Shown here: positions 25,031 to 39,167 of the stretch, one piece after another
Position numbering within the stretch: position 1 is the first letter of the stretch
Layout: each line of letters opens with the position of its first letter
Origin: Anisakis pegreffii
Taxonomy: Eukaryota; Nematoda; Chromadorea; Rhabditida; Anisakidae
Assembly (NCBI GenBank): GCA_035041965.1
Contig: JAPYMA010000132.1
Span: forward strand, 1 to 64,000
Length of the DNA stretch: 64,000 nucleotides
Direction of reading: 5' to 3'
Made by a program: the position numbers and the translations under genes
Notes under the pieces: model-generated
What the model was told of the DNA's origin: nothing
Database searches by the model: none
The model's input: only the letters and a program-made list of their open reading frames with translations

Positions 25031-26127
25031 TCATTCAGCCCGCATCGTCATGTTCTTTTCTGATCGATTACAGTTCAAACTTTCTGCATCATAATTTTCT
25101 GCGTTACTAACGAAGAATTAAATTGTTCAGTTTACGTTCTTTTGAATCGTATAAATTGTAGTTAATAAACCAAATTGTAAAAGATAAATATTTCATCATC
25201 AAACCTATCGATATCACTATGCGTTTGGTCTTGTTTCTTCATCAGTTCATCCAATGTTCATCATTATGAACTCAATTGACGCACAAATGATAAAGGATAT
25301 AATATTGAAGCTAGATGAGTTCGGTTTCTTTTTCGTTTAATTGGGACATCAATGGTTCTTTTTAAATCAAGCGTTTATAGGACATGCCTCATCGGTCATA
25401 CGATTTAGCTGTAAATTCAGATATGAGGATAAGAAAATTTCCTGGGAATGACAATTTCATTATAATTTTGAATCCATTTGAAGTGCACTTCCATCAATAT
25501 TGAATAGAATTTCGTGCAAAATTGAATAGAGAGTGCCATTTGCAATTCATAATTACGCAAAAAATCATTCAAATAACAATTCGAAAATATTCGATAGGAA
25601 TTCGTCGATCCGTATCTGCAGACATCATTCTACAGCGATCTAAAAGTAATGAGAACAAAACTAGGGCGAAGTGGAAGGAAGACTGAATGGAACAAATCAA
25701 TCAGTATCAGACAGTAGTGTTTTTAGAGATTTGCATGGCAGAAGTAGGAAAGAATGAAGGGTCATCCCAAAATTAAGTACTGTAGAGCAAGAGTCGACAA
25801 CCCCGGCCCGTGGGCCAAAATTGGCTCGCCGCTCACTTCAGAGATTGATGCTTACGATTAGAATTTGTGGCATCATTGACAAAAGAAACATTTATATAAG
25901 CAACAAACGATTATTCAGTTTATTGTATTGACAGCATAATAATATGACGTAACAACATATTAAAATATCAATCCGCTGCCATTTAAATACATCTTCAAAA
26001 AATATTGCATTGAATTTCACATAATTTTTTTTTCAAATCAACAAAATTTTCATTGTAACGTTCATCTGAATCTGATAGCAAGTGCATGACAGCAATCCAC
26101 ATCACTTGAATATGATAGCAAGAAAGA
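25031..26127. other. Spacer between the PAN/SOD-like gene and the Ly6-like exons
   Basis: About 1.1 kb of convergent intergenic DNA that must contain both 3' UTRs. No exon is seen. It includes a hAT-like terminal motif near 25.8 kb, listed separately. Confidence 0.65.
25785..25845 (+). mobile_element. hAT-like element terminus (solo end)
   Basis: The stretch reads AGAGTCGACAACCCCGGCCC then GTGGGCCAAAATTGGC. This closely follows the terminal consensus CAG-GG-TCGGCAACC-CGGCCCGCGGGCC seen in many animal hAT elements (family knowledge). No transposase or matching inverted end was found nearby, so this is probably a relic of a non-autonomous copy. Confidence 0.5.
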
Positions 26128-26888
26128 TCACATGGAAACACTCATAACAACTGGTATAATCATAAGGAGTGGCCACCATTTGACGGATCCAGCTGATTTG
26201 GTCGTCGTTGTTATTGTTGGGATGGTTGCGGGCTCAATGTATGGAATGCACTCATCATTGCAGAAATTCGATGAGTTGCATATCAACGTATCGCAAAGAT
26301 TCCCTTGTGCGTCATATCTGAAATGGAATCTCGATTCTGGAACGTTCAATGCGATGATATTGCACGAAAATATAATATTTCCATGAAATATCACATCCAT
26401 ACAATCACAATAATGGCGTTACGAATGGAGTAATTGATAATGTCCATATCCTTTGCAACGATAAATTCATTTCTGATGTATTCTTGGTCATTCCACGCTT
26501 AATTCATCTCGACATATGCTTCTTAAATATTCCCATCTTCGAAGCTCTACTCTCTCAGCCATTTCAACCTTCGCAAAACTCTTGATCGCTTGAATTTATA
26601 CTCAATGAATTTGCGAACATTCCGCTATTCGCTGAGAAAATTCACTCGAGGTGGAGAAGTTATTCAACCGTATTCCCAAGACGCATAATCAAAAAAAGGA
26701 CGCATCATCTAGGGAATGAAACTGGCCGCTGCTGAATTACTTCGGAACATGTAATTGTCATTTGTGGTAGTGTAGATGTTGCTGGTAAAGTTTTGAATAA
26801 TATGATGCATTTCAACGCATTCCATTGCAAAGCAATTGGCATGAGTTTGAATTGGTTGTAAAGGCGAAATGATTGCGAGGTAGAGCAT
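26128..26888 (-). CDS. Small secreted Ly6-like cysteine-rich protein, predicted GPI-anchored
   Basis: Two exons, 26888-26741 and 26336-26128, join in phase to give 118 residues. A signal peptide MLYLAIISPLQPIQTHA is followed by NCFAMEC. The second exon carries the Ly6/three-finger end pattern LCDTLICNSSNFCNDEC, a Thr-rich spacer and a hydrophobic GPI-type tail (VKWWPLLMIIPVVMSVSM). Six cysteines are visible, fewer than the eight to ten of canonical Ly6 domains, so the domain may be reduced or another exon may be missing. The first exon is also open in a second frame that splices in phase with the upstream exon ending at 26914, so these exons and those at 26.9-27.85 kb could belong to one gene with alternative products. 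Function unknown; Ly6 proteins usually act at the cell surface. Confidence 0.6.
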
Positions 26889-26913
26889 AGAAACTAGAAA
26901 CAATATAACTCAC

Positions 26914-27850
26914 GAATGAATACATCGGTTAACCGTAGTTATGACCTCACCGTTCGGCGCCACAGCATAAGGTCTTGGCAAACAACTTTTAATTGAACGG
27001 AACTCAACACCGCCACCCCCAACTGTTTGAAGTTTTTCTGAAATACGAATTGCATTTGTACCAATCTTCTCGCAAGTTGATCTGATCAGTGACGGAATGA
27101 TCAATAGTGGTACGCAGTTGATCAAGAAGAACAAGGAGGACACTTGAAAGACTCTCACCGTTAGCGGGTTATTCTCAGTTGAAAAAAGTGGCAGTGGAGT
27201 TTATGAGTTATGCATCAGAGCGTAAATGTCGATTCAGTTGAAAAAACATGTATCTCTATTAGTAGGAAATTGTGTGATAAAAACTGCTGGGTGCAGTGTT
27301 ATAAATCAGTGATGGCATCCGGTCGACGATCGGTACGAAAATGCGACGAATTTCGGTTGGAATTCAAAACAAACTGACATCCGAGTGATCGATCAACTTA
27401 CGATAGAGACAATATCCATTTGGAGTTGTCGTGCAGCTGGCGCTTTGACAGTTTTCAGCTTCTTCCTCACACTTAAAGCATTCCAAAGACTTTGTCGCTA
27501 AAAGCAGAATTATTTGATTCAATTGAAATCCTTTTCTTGAGTTCATAAACAATTTTAAGCACCACCGAAGAGTTTATTAGTTATTAAGCTGTAAAACAAA
27601 GTGCTCTTCAAAGTATGAAAATATGATAAAGATGAGCCGAAATGCTCATTGTTCGGCTACACGAATAGATGTGACATACGTGGAACGAGTGTAGGTGGAA
27701 CTGGTGTTTGGGGTTGCGATGTGCATTGCGAATCCATGTTGCACAGATTTGTATCGTTACATATGTATGTTTCATAGCGTTGCCCATCTGTCACACTAAA
27801 ATCGCAGTCTGATTTAGTGATAACTCTCGATTTCCAAATCAAACTCATTG
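26914..27850 (-). CDS. Ly6/uPAR-like exons (partial gene model)
   Basis: Exon 27850-27680 contains KSDCDFSVTDGQRYETYICN followed by DTNLCNMDSQC, the characteristic end of a three-finger domain. Exon 27497-27402 (phase-matched, AG/GTAAGT borders) opens the next domain with LECFKCEEEAENCQSASC and GYCLY. A further exon, about 27120 to 26914, encodes STCEKIGTNAIRISEKLQTV and SIKSCLPRPYAVAPNGE. Its left border does not match in phase with the preceding exon unless it starts at 27142. This points to a two-domain Ly6-type surface protein read on the minus strand. The upstream half of the first domain was not found; a signal-like exon at 28664-28569 could belong to it. Confidence 0.55.
27305..27370. 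repeat. Fragment of the CGGTCGGAAT-type palindromic MITE
   Basis: Contains AGTGATGGCATCCGGTCGAC and TTTCGGTTGGAATTC, matching the left terminus and internal motif of the 34.6 kb copy. It lies next to the exon ending at 27402. Confidence 0.45.
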
Positions 27851-28568
27851 CTTAAAAGAAATTATCTGAGCCAAAAAAAGTTAATATAAAAGACAATCGT
27901 TTCATGTCAATAAAACGATAATATTTTCTTCATCCTAATTTCTCGGTGCTAGAATCAGACTTGGACTTCCTTCAAGCCTCACTCTCAGACTTCATTCTAG
28001 CTTTAGTTCCTCCATGTCAACCAGGAATTAAGCCATCATAGATGTTCAGAACAATGAATAGTTCAAATGAAATATCCGTTAAAAATCAATTGAGTTTGAC
28101 AAATGGTGCAACAAAATGAAAACGAACGATTTAACGCAACGGCCCACTGTTTTGATCAGGTGATTTCCAGCCCTCATAAAATTTTGAGGTAAGCATGTTT
28201 GGATTTGTCTTTGAATGGTACCATAGCTGTCGTACACCCTCTCTTTAATTGACCTCAGTTTATTGTCTCATTCACGACTTTCATTTCTTGCAGTCAAATA
28301 GTGCATTGATGAGAAGGATTCTTCGAATCAATTCTCACTTTTGATTTTAAAAGCGAACTGTTCTGAATGGAGAAATCATTCCGAAATCATTCAAAATTTT
28401 ATCCTAGAAATGTGAACATGTTCTTTAGATGAAATGATTTCTACTTATTTCAGTTAAATTCTGAATTTTCCATAACTGCAATGCAGGAACGTTCCCGAAA
28501 AACGATTATTTTGTTGTTATATAATCACTCAGATGACACTGAACCAAATGAACGAAAAGGCCACTTAC

Positions 28569-28664
28569 GAAAAGCGCAATAACCAGAAACACTCGAAGCA
28601 GTTGAGCAATACGTCGCCAAACAAGGCTCACTCGTCGAATTGCAAGAGAAACAAAATAGTGCAT
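28569..28664 (-). CDS. Possible signal-peptide exon
   Basis: ATG at 28664, 32 codons, hydrophobic end RIAQLLRVFLVIALF and a good GTAAGT donor at 28568. It could be the first exon of the Ly6-like gene downstream on the minus strand, but a connecting exon was not identified. It may also be chance. Confidence 0.3.
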
Positions 28665-31905
<3,241 letters not shown>

Positions 31906-34900
31906 TCATGATTGCGGCATCCATATTTTAGCACTTCTCGCGTAGGTAATGCCATTTGCTCGGTCACGAATTGTATCACTATACTGATCCGGTGTTTTTG
32001 ACCATGAAACTGTTAAACGGTTCGCATTTGATGCCCAATCTGATGCTGAAAATTTTTTAATGAAGTAAAAACATTCAGCAACTCGTCGGCGCAAGAATGC
32101 TTCATATTGAATACAAATGTAATACTTCGATCAGTTCCGATGCGAGCTTTTGAATCAGACCAATCAATCCATAGTCATAAATCTGTCTAGGATACCTCAT
32201 AATTACTATAGCATTTATTCCGAGATTGAATGCAATCAGTTCTCTCAAGGCAGCAAATAAAACTTTTTAATTATGAGAGCTCGAGCGGGAACGAGACAAC
32301 TTTTATGCGGTGATTTTTGCTGTTCTATCATTACTGATGGATTTTTGAACCATGCTCGCCGATATTACTAGCCCGAGTGGTTACCCATCACGGTTACCAT
32401 CGCTGTTTACTGATGATAACTGCTACTACGAAATAAGCAATAATCCAGTAATCTGATAATCAGCACCCAATAATCCGAACGCTCAACAAAACGTAGTAAA
32501 TCAAATGTCTCCAAAGTGTCATTGCAAAGCAACACATTACCGCAGCATCCAACAGTTTCGAAATTGGATGCTACGGTAATGTGTTGCTTTTTTTAATTTT
32601 GCGTACATAAATTTGAAAATAGCAAAAGTGACAGAAACGGTCATTTTAGCGATTATAGTCATTGTTAATTATTACACACAAACACGTCAAGGGCAATGAT
32701 GTGAGTTTGAATTGCATAATTTTCAGTGGGATGTGTTCATAAAGCATCTAGCGTGAATTTGTGTTCTTATGAAATATGATTATTTTATGAATCACAGCAA
32801 AAACGACACCAATAATAACGAAAATTTAGCATGAAAGTACAAATTTATAATGCTTCATAATGTTGTGATTATCTTTTCTCATCAACGCAAACAGTTTTAT
32901 CAAGTAAATGTACAAGAAAACGTAGAAATAGTGCTTTTCGGAATGAGTGCAGGCAGCAGTGAGCAAAGAAATCATAAAAACGAAGATAATCAACTACTGC
33001 ATATGCCGCATTATATGCGTATGAATAGTAGATTGCTTCTGCAAAATGAACGATTGCTTTTGCAATATATTCATTTGAGTACACACAGAATATACTCAGC
33101 GCGCTATTGGCTGCTATACACTCCAATAACTTCTTTCCAAGTGTCAAACTAGGCGACAGAAGTGATGATGAGCATTAATGCTTTGATGCTAGCAAACACT
33201 GTGAAATAATACAAAAAAAATGTGAAAAATACGCAAGTTTTCTCGTTTGTGTAGTACATTTTTAGTCAACAGCTAAGAGGACAGTTCATGTGACTGACCT
33301 TCAATGGAAAGATCTTGTGAGACACGTGGTGCATTACCGTAGCGGAGCAGAGTGTTCTTTGTGTGGAAAGAACGATCGAATTGGGCAGTGTAAACGCTTT
33401 CTTTTGTTTTTTTAAATCGTTGTTTTGTTTTTGTTCATTTCAATCAAGAATAAGATATTCGAGTTCGAAATATTTTAAAGATGAGTCTTGGATAAAATCA
33501 GGTGAACACACGATTGACTCCCACTCGTGCAAGAATCACAAATTAACGGTTCATAAAGGCATCTGATCTGCACTTGAGAGTGACCCTAGTATGCATTTGT
33601 GGAGTTGTCAAAAAAGCGTAAAATCACGTCTGACGAACGTTTACATTTTCCATATTTGGAAATGTCGTCGGCCAAGTCAAAAAGAGGATACAACGTAAAG
33701 ATGACAGGAACTAAGATCGAGATTGAATGAACTGAGAATAAGAGAAATTAAAAAACTCACGAGTCGATGCAGACGAGATAATAAGCTGTTGCTGATCGCA
33801 TTCTTGTGAGCAATACTGAGTTGGTGATGGTGTTGTCAAGTTTATTTGATTGAAATCAATCAGTTGGTTACAATCAGAATGACGATCGGCTTCATTCAGA
33901 GTCTGTGATAACTGCTGAATGTATGACATTGCTTGCTTCAACGTATCAACTTTACTCAGCTTCTTCTCGTACGGATGTTTTGGAAGTTGCAAGCGTAATT
34001 TATCGAATCCTTTGTTTATACTGAAATTTGGTTGCGTTCGAATTGGGCTTGACCTCTCTTAACTTCATTTGTTCTATTTTCTTTCGTTTGGGAATCGTTA
34101 TTTGCGAATAATATGAAAACACCAACGGATTGTCATTTGCAATGTACTACGTTCGATATGTACTGACAACTCAGAAGAATCGGTGAGTTATTCTGGATTA
34201 TTGATGCTGAACAAAACTGCTTATGTGCGTTTAGCGAGACGGAGTCGATCAGTAAGATTCTCCGATTCTCTTTCAATCACTAGAGCTCGTACCTCACATT
34301 GACTGCATACTCCTCATCATTACAATATCCTACAACTTCACTGAGCAGAAAAAGTCCTATTGGCTGAAAGGTAAAGGAATTCAAATAGAGCCAATAAGAA
34401 GGCTCTTTTCTAATCCAGATTATTGCAGCCTTAGAAGAATATCGTTTCCATACCAGTTGCCACGAACTTAGAACGTAAAATGTCAAACTCTAAGAAAGCG
34501 ACCGGTTATCCAGTCAAATGAAATTCTTCTTCTTGTCTTCATGTTAGATGCACCGCTTCAGTTACCGCATAACTATGGGTCACTTTTAGGAAGTGATGAC
34601 ATCCGAGCGGACTTTCACGTCGGCTGCAATCCGACCGACGTGAAATTTCATCATTTCGACAGTCGAAATCCCGGTCGACTGTTAGAAGTGTTCAGTTGAA
34701 ATATTGGAATTCCAACCGAAACTGTTCAGCCGAATTTTTCCGATCGACCGTCGGTCGGACGGCATCACAACTTTTAGGGTGGTAGGGAAGGAATAATTCC
34801 CTTCACTGGTTCAGCCTATGAGCATAGCCATTCAGAAGATGCACAAAACAAAAATAAGTGACGTGAACAATCATACCTACACATTCGTTTGCGTTCCCGT

Positions 34901-35103
34901 TCATTGGCTGCCTTTCGTTGTTTATTCAGAATTTGATCAGTTTTCAACGTCCGCTTTTGCTTCATCGTTGTTTGAAGTGTTACCTGTGAGTAACCGTAAC
35001 ACTGCATATCCATTGCGCTATGGTATTCATCATACGTGCTGTTGTTATTGGTGTTAGTATTGATATTATTATTGATATGATAGGGATATTCTCTGATTGA
35101 CAT
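31906..35103 (-). CDS. hlh-13: bHLH transcription factor, Ptf1a/HLH-13 type
   Basis: Three exons in exact phase: 35103-34877, 34020-33761 and 32045-31906, giving 208 residues. The bHLH domain spans about residues 62-115. Its basic region is RKAANERERKRM, followed by CSINKGFDKLRLQLPKHPYE and KKLSKVDTLKQAMSYIQQL. The PYEKxLSKVDTL loop/helix 2 and RMxSIN are typical of Ptf1a (family knowledge). The C-terminal exon contains SW...ARSAKIWMP, matching the Ptf1a C-terminal motif SW...RTAKVWTPE, which supports Ptf1a over achaete-scute. Ptf1a factors bind E-boxes as heterodimers with E proteins and specify neuronal fates. Intron 1 holds a MITE (34591-34769) and the 1.7 kb intron 2 holds a strong hairpin (32526-32590). 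The N-terminal part is Asn-rich. Confidence 0.92.
32526..32590. other. Near-perfect hairpin in hlh-13 intron 2
   Basis: Two 27-base arms (AAAGCAACACATTACCG... and its complement ending ...GTTGCTTT) enclose an 11-base loop with a single mismatch. The plus strand continues into a T run. The mismatch is a G:U pair if the minus strand (hlh-13 sense) is transcribed. It could be a miRNA-type precursor or a tiny foldback element; sequence alone does not decide. Confidence 0.75.
34591..34769. mobile_element. MITE with GTGATG(A/C)C(A/G)TCCGA inverted ends
   Basis: A 179-base element in hlh-13 intron 1. The left end reads AGTGATGACATCCGAGCGG and the right end reads, inverted, GTGATGCCGTCCGACC. The 9-base sequence ACTTTTAGG is directly repeated outside both ends (34582-34590 and 34770-34778), consistent with a target-site duplication. 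The interior is CGG/CCG-rich and partly palindromic. There is no coding capacity. Diverged relatives lie at 19.4, 20.6, 27.3 and 37.6 kb. Confidence 0.75.
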
Positions 35104-38100
35104 TGATCCTGAATATACAGTTAAAGCATCTTAATCAACATCATCATTTTCATTAGTATTTACATCAGATTCATTTAGTATTCTGATCTGATTGCACTTG
35201 AAGGGAAACGTCTGCGAATGCGCTTAATGATGAGAGAATTAATCCACAATGAAAACTATTGACATATGACGTGATAATAATCAGCAATTCAAATTTCAAG
35301 GTGTAAACTGCGTTTGAAATTTGAAACAACTGACGATAAATTTTTATCTTGAGGGAGGTTGAACAGTCTTTGGACAGTTGACTGCATTGTTGTAGCCAAT
35401 ATTTGAGAAAATGACGCAAAAGTGGGAATTCACAGCGATGAGCTGGGATGAATTTGAAAGAAAGAGATGACAATAAGACAGATTATTACATCTTCAAACA
35501 TCAATAAATTATCTGATATAGGAATTGATAGCTGGAACGATTCATTTGATTGCCGTGAGAGAGAAGGAAATGAATTCAATTTATGGTTCAAAGTGGTGAT
35601 CAATCGAATACGACGATTAATAATTATCATCAATTAGAACCTAATGAAGTGACAAACACTTCACACAGGAAAGGTAAGCACATCAAATATGTTATTTGCA
35701 ACACTGATTCGCTCGTTTCACTACAGTACACCAATGACTCCGCCCACATAACATGGCTGTGTTATTTGCTAACACAATGTTCAGCATTCACGAATATTCA
35801 TAAGTTGAGAAATTCAGTGAAGGTCAATCAGAATTAATGAACGGCTCTCCTGACTTTTAACGTCGCTCAATAAACTGATTTGATTTGTTGCTTTCGTATT
35901 CTTTTGCGAAACATCGTGATCACGTCAATGAAGTAAAGAAGCAATCCACGCAGCAAGACCACCAAAAGTCTTAAATGTCTAGTCCTCATCATGCAGTGCC
36001 AACTTAGATTCTCAATAAAGTCATTCTTTACGCATGAACATACACCCAATGATCAACACGGTCACACACCCAATGATCTTTAACATGGACTAGACAAATT
36101 TGTGGGAAACACAAGTAATTTCCATGATCGTGCAAATTAAGAACGTAAAATAAAGGATGAGTTTAGATCTCAACTTGGAGTCAAAATTTAAAAAATGCTA
36201 CATAATGAGAAAGAGACGCATGGAATAGAGTAGCTTCTAAGTGGTTACAGCGAATACAAGATGGAATGAAGATTACGTGCTCAAGGCACATAATACATAT
36301 GTTTGTTCCATAAAGCACGTTAGATATCTACTTATGTGCGATGGATCTTATGCAATAATACTTATCGCAAGCTGAACAAATCCACTAAGGTCATTGGCAT
36401 CACCATACGTAACATCTTTATTTGTCTATCAGCACATACACTTCACGTCATTAAACATATTAAATACATTAACATACCTATTACATATTTGCTTGTCGGA
36501 TTAACCGCAAGCAAGACACATATCCTTTCTTAAATGATCATTGCTAATTGCGAGAACACTTCATAAATAACATTTTATGCGCAATGTTACATTATCTTTT
36601 ATCAAAAAACATCATCGACCATTCAAGATTCGAACTTGGCACACAGTTGACAATCCCATATTTGACTGATGATTGCCAGTCAAACTTAATCAGTGCAATT
36701 GTGAAGTTTTAATGTACTTAATTTTTTTACATGCTAATCAATTTGAGATCATTGATAGTCCGTTGTAAACACCCAACCTGTTTCAATTACAAATTTCTAA
36801 CTATAAGACTTTCTCAAGAATTTGCATTTGAATTATCTCAAGACCATCTGATGAAAGACCAAAATTTCGCAATATCCAACAAAATACTGTCTTTGATTGT
36901 AATATTATAACAGAAGCTGACTACCATCTAAAAGCTGACTATTTGCAGTAAGAGAAAATACTGATATAAGAGACCATTTGTTGGCACCATCTTCTAGAGC
37001 AGAGTCTTCAGGTTCTGGGAAGGATGCTTTTTACATGAGTACATGAAATGGCGATTCTCGCTGTCTTGAGTAATGAATACTTCCAGAATTATATCCTCAT
37101 TCAAGAGTACTTTTTGAGCAAAAATAAAGAGTGGTTGTTGTGGTAAATGAATGGGTTAGATATCTATCACTAGAGTTTCAAGAGGACTGATTGCATAAGG
37201 GATAAGAATATCTTCTCGAACACACCTACTGAATGCATCTCAAGTACATAATGGCCAACGCTGCTATTCAAGTATCATTATCGCCTCCATTCATTCAACA
37301 TCACTTCAGAGATCATTCAGTGGAGGCAATCAACTTTACGAAGAGGTCATACGTTATCTATCTGCACTTAAGCGCATATTACATGTTATTTGACCAGTAA
37401 ACATTAGTCACAACCATCCATAAGCATTTATAAACATATAATTATCCTTAACTTGACATTTCATCATTATTGATGCTAATAATCGAGTCATTCGTATAAT
37501 AAATTCCTTAACGTACAAAAATGACTTAAATTGTCAAAGAATTTTCAGATGATGTTAAAAAAAACACTTTAAAATGAAAACACGATGAAAACTATCGTGT
37601 CAAGTTTGTTCAGTTGGAATTCGACCGAATTGACATTTGTTGAATTTCCGAAACTGGAATGTTGAACTTCCGGCCGAAATTGTCGCATTTTTTCGATCAA
37701 CCTTTAGTCGAATGCCATCATTACTAGTATGTATTGCTGTTTTCAGTATTGCTTTACCGTTTTTTTTCCAATTTCACTATTTTTCCATTCTATTTTACTA
37801 CTTTCGATTATTTTACTTATATTTCCAGTATTACTATTTCCAGTACCACCACTACTTCACTATTATTGCTAATGGTGACAATATAGTGGTTCATAACGGT
37901 CATCGTTGATAAATTACCACGAGGCAATTTCCCAATTAGAATGCTACCAACTTTGAAATGTTAATTTCAGTTGATTTGCAAATCCTCTAGTGTTATTGCG
38001 TCTGGCAGAGGTGCATCCGTTAGGTTGAGGTGCAACGAATGCGAACAATAATTTCTTATCAAGAGAATGTTAACATGAGAATGTTAACATTGAATCCCAA

Positions 38101-39167
38101 CACAACATGAGAATGTTCACAAAGTGTCAGGATTCCAGGAACAATTTTTGAACTATCTCTGATGTAAATTGTTTTCAGCCACAACACATCAATACGCTAA
38201 ACTCAAGGAGCTGGGTGCTTTCAGTTCAGATGATTTGTATGCACTGATATTTACAACACCACGACCATACCTCATTCAGATACAAGCTTAGTTTCTGACA
38301 TGAGAGGAATTCCTTTTTTAATGTACCGAACGCTGATGTTTGAGTGAGCACTGTTGACTGTTTGAAATGAAGCAGACTTCATATTTAAGAAATTTTTGAG
38401 CTCATACCTTTTTACGAGGTATGCTCCTATTACTTTATTCACTCTATCATTTTAGACTCCAAACGAGATCGAATTCGAGACTATCCTTTTCGGCAGTATT
38501 GTAGCCGTAGTTTTTACCAGCCTGGGAGCCGCAAAACGGTCTGCTCCATGAAAACAGCTGATTATTGGGGTGGATTTCCCTGTTTATTTTTTCTTCCCTC
38601 CTTTCTTTTACACACTTCCCTCTCTCTGCCCCCCCTCTCCCTCTCCATATTCCTCCCTCTCGCGCGCCCCCTTTGCTATGCCACTGGTCAGACCACTTAC
38701 TCGCCATTAATACGACCAGGATCATAACTTCCTATCCACGCCAACGCCTAGATCCTATCGCTAAAGCCGTTCCTTCATTTCACCTCGCCTGCCTTATTCT
38801 GTGCATTTCAAAAATTACACATCCTTGAGTGCTGATCTCATCCCTTCAAGTTCTGTGAACTTCAAAACTGAATCTTATCAAACTTAGCTTCTTTGGGCGC
38901 ACTGAAATACGTGCGTAGGCTGATTCGGGAAACAAAAGAATAGATCATTTTTGAATCACATTTTATGCTATCTCGGTGAATTAATTCTGATGGAATCACT
39001 GCCTCATCACTAATGAGAATGAAACGATAAGATGAAGCTTTCGTGCGGAGTAAGCCAATTAATGACTGATCGATTTATTACAGTATAATATTATTACAAA
39101 TTAAAATACAATCTAGTTATTTTGGTAATTGTCATACGACTAAATAACGAAGCTGACTACAACAAAA
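35104..39167. other. Intergenic region upstream of hlh-13
   Basis: About 4 kb that must contain the hlh-13 promoter and the NDUFB9 3' UTR. Apart from a MITE fragment at 37.6-37.72 kb, a GAGAATGTTAACAT direct repeat at 38.06-38.12 kb and a C-rich patch at 38.6 kb, I see no structured or coding sequence. Confidence 0.6.
37605..37725. repeat. Right-hand fragment of the GTGATG-ended MITE
   Basis: Starts GTTCAGTTGGAATTCGACCG and ends GTCGAATGCCATCATTA, matching the right half and right terminus of the 34.6 kb copy. The left half is absent. Confidence 0.55.

Noticed and set aside
26132..26386. Plus-strand frame of 84 codons
   Set aside because: Antisense shadow of the Ly6-like terminal exon, which has cysteine motifs and phase support.
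33711..35103. Assignment of the bHLH gene to the achaete-scute family
   Set aside because: The loop PYEKKLSKVDTL, the RMCSIN sequence and the C-terminal ARSAKIWMP motif fit Ptf1a/HLH-13 better.
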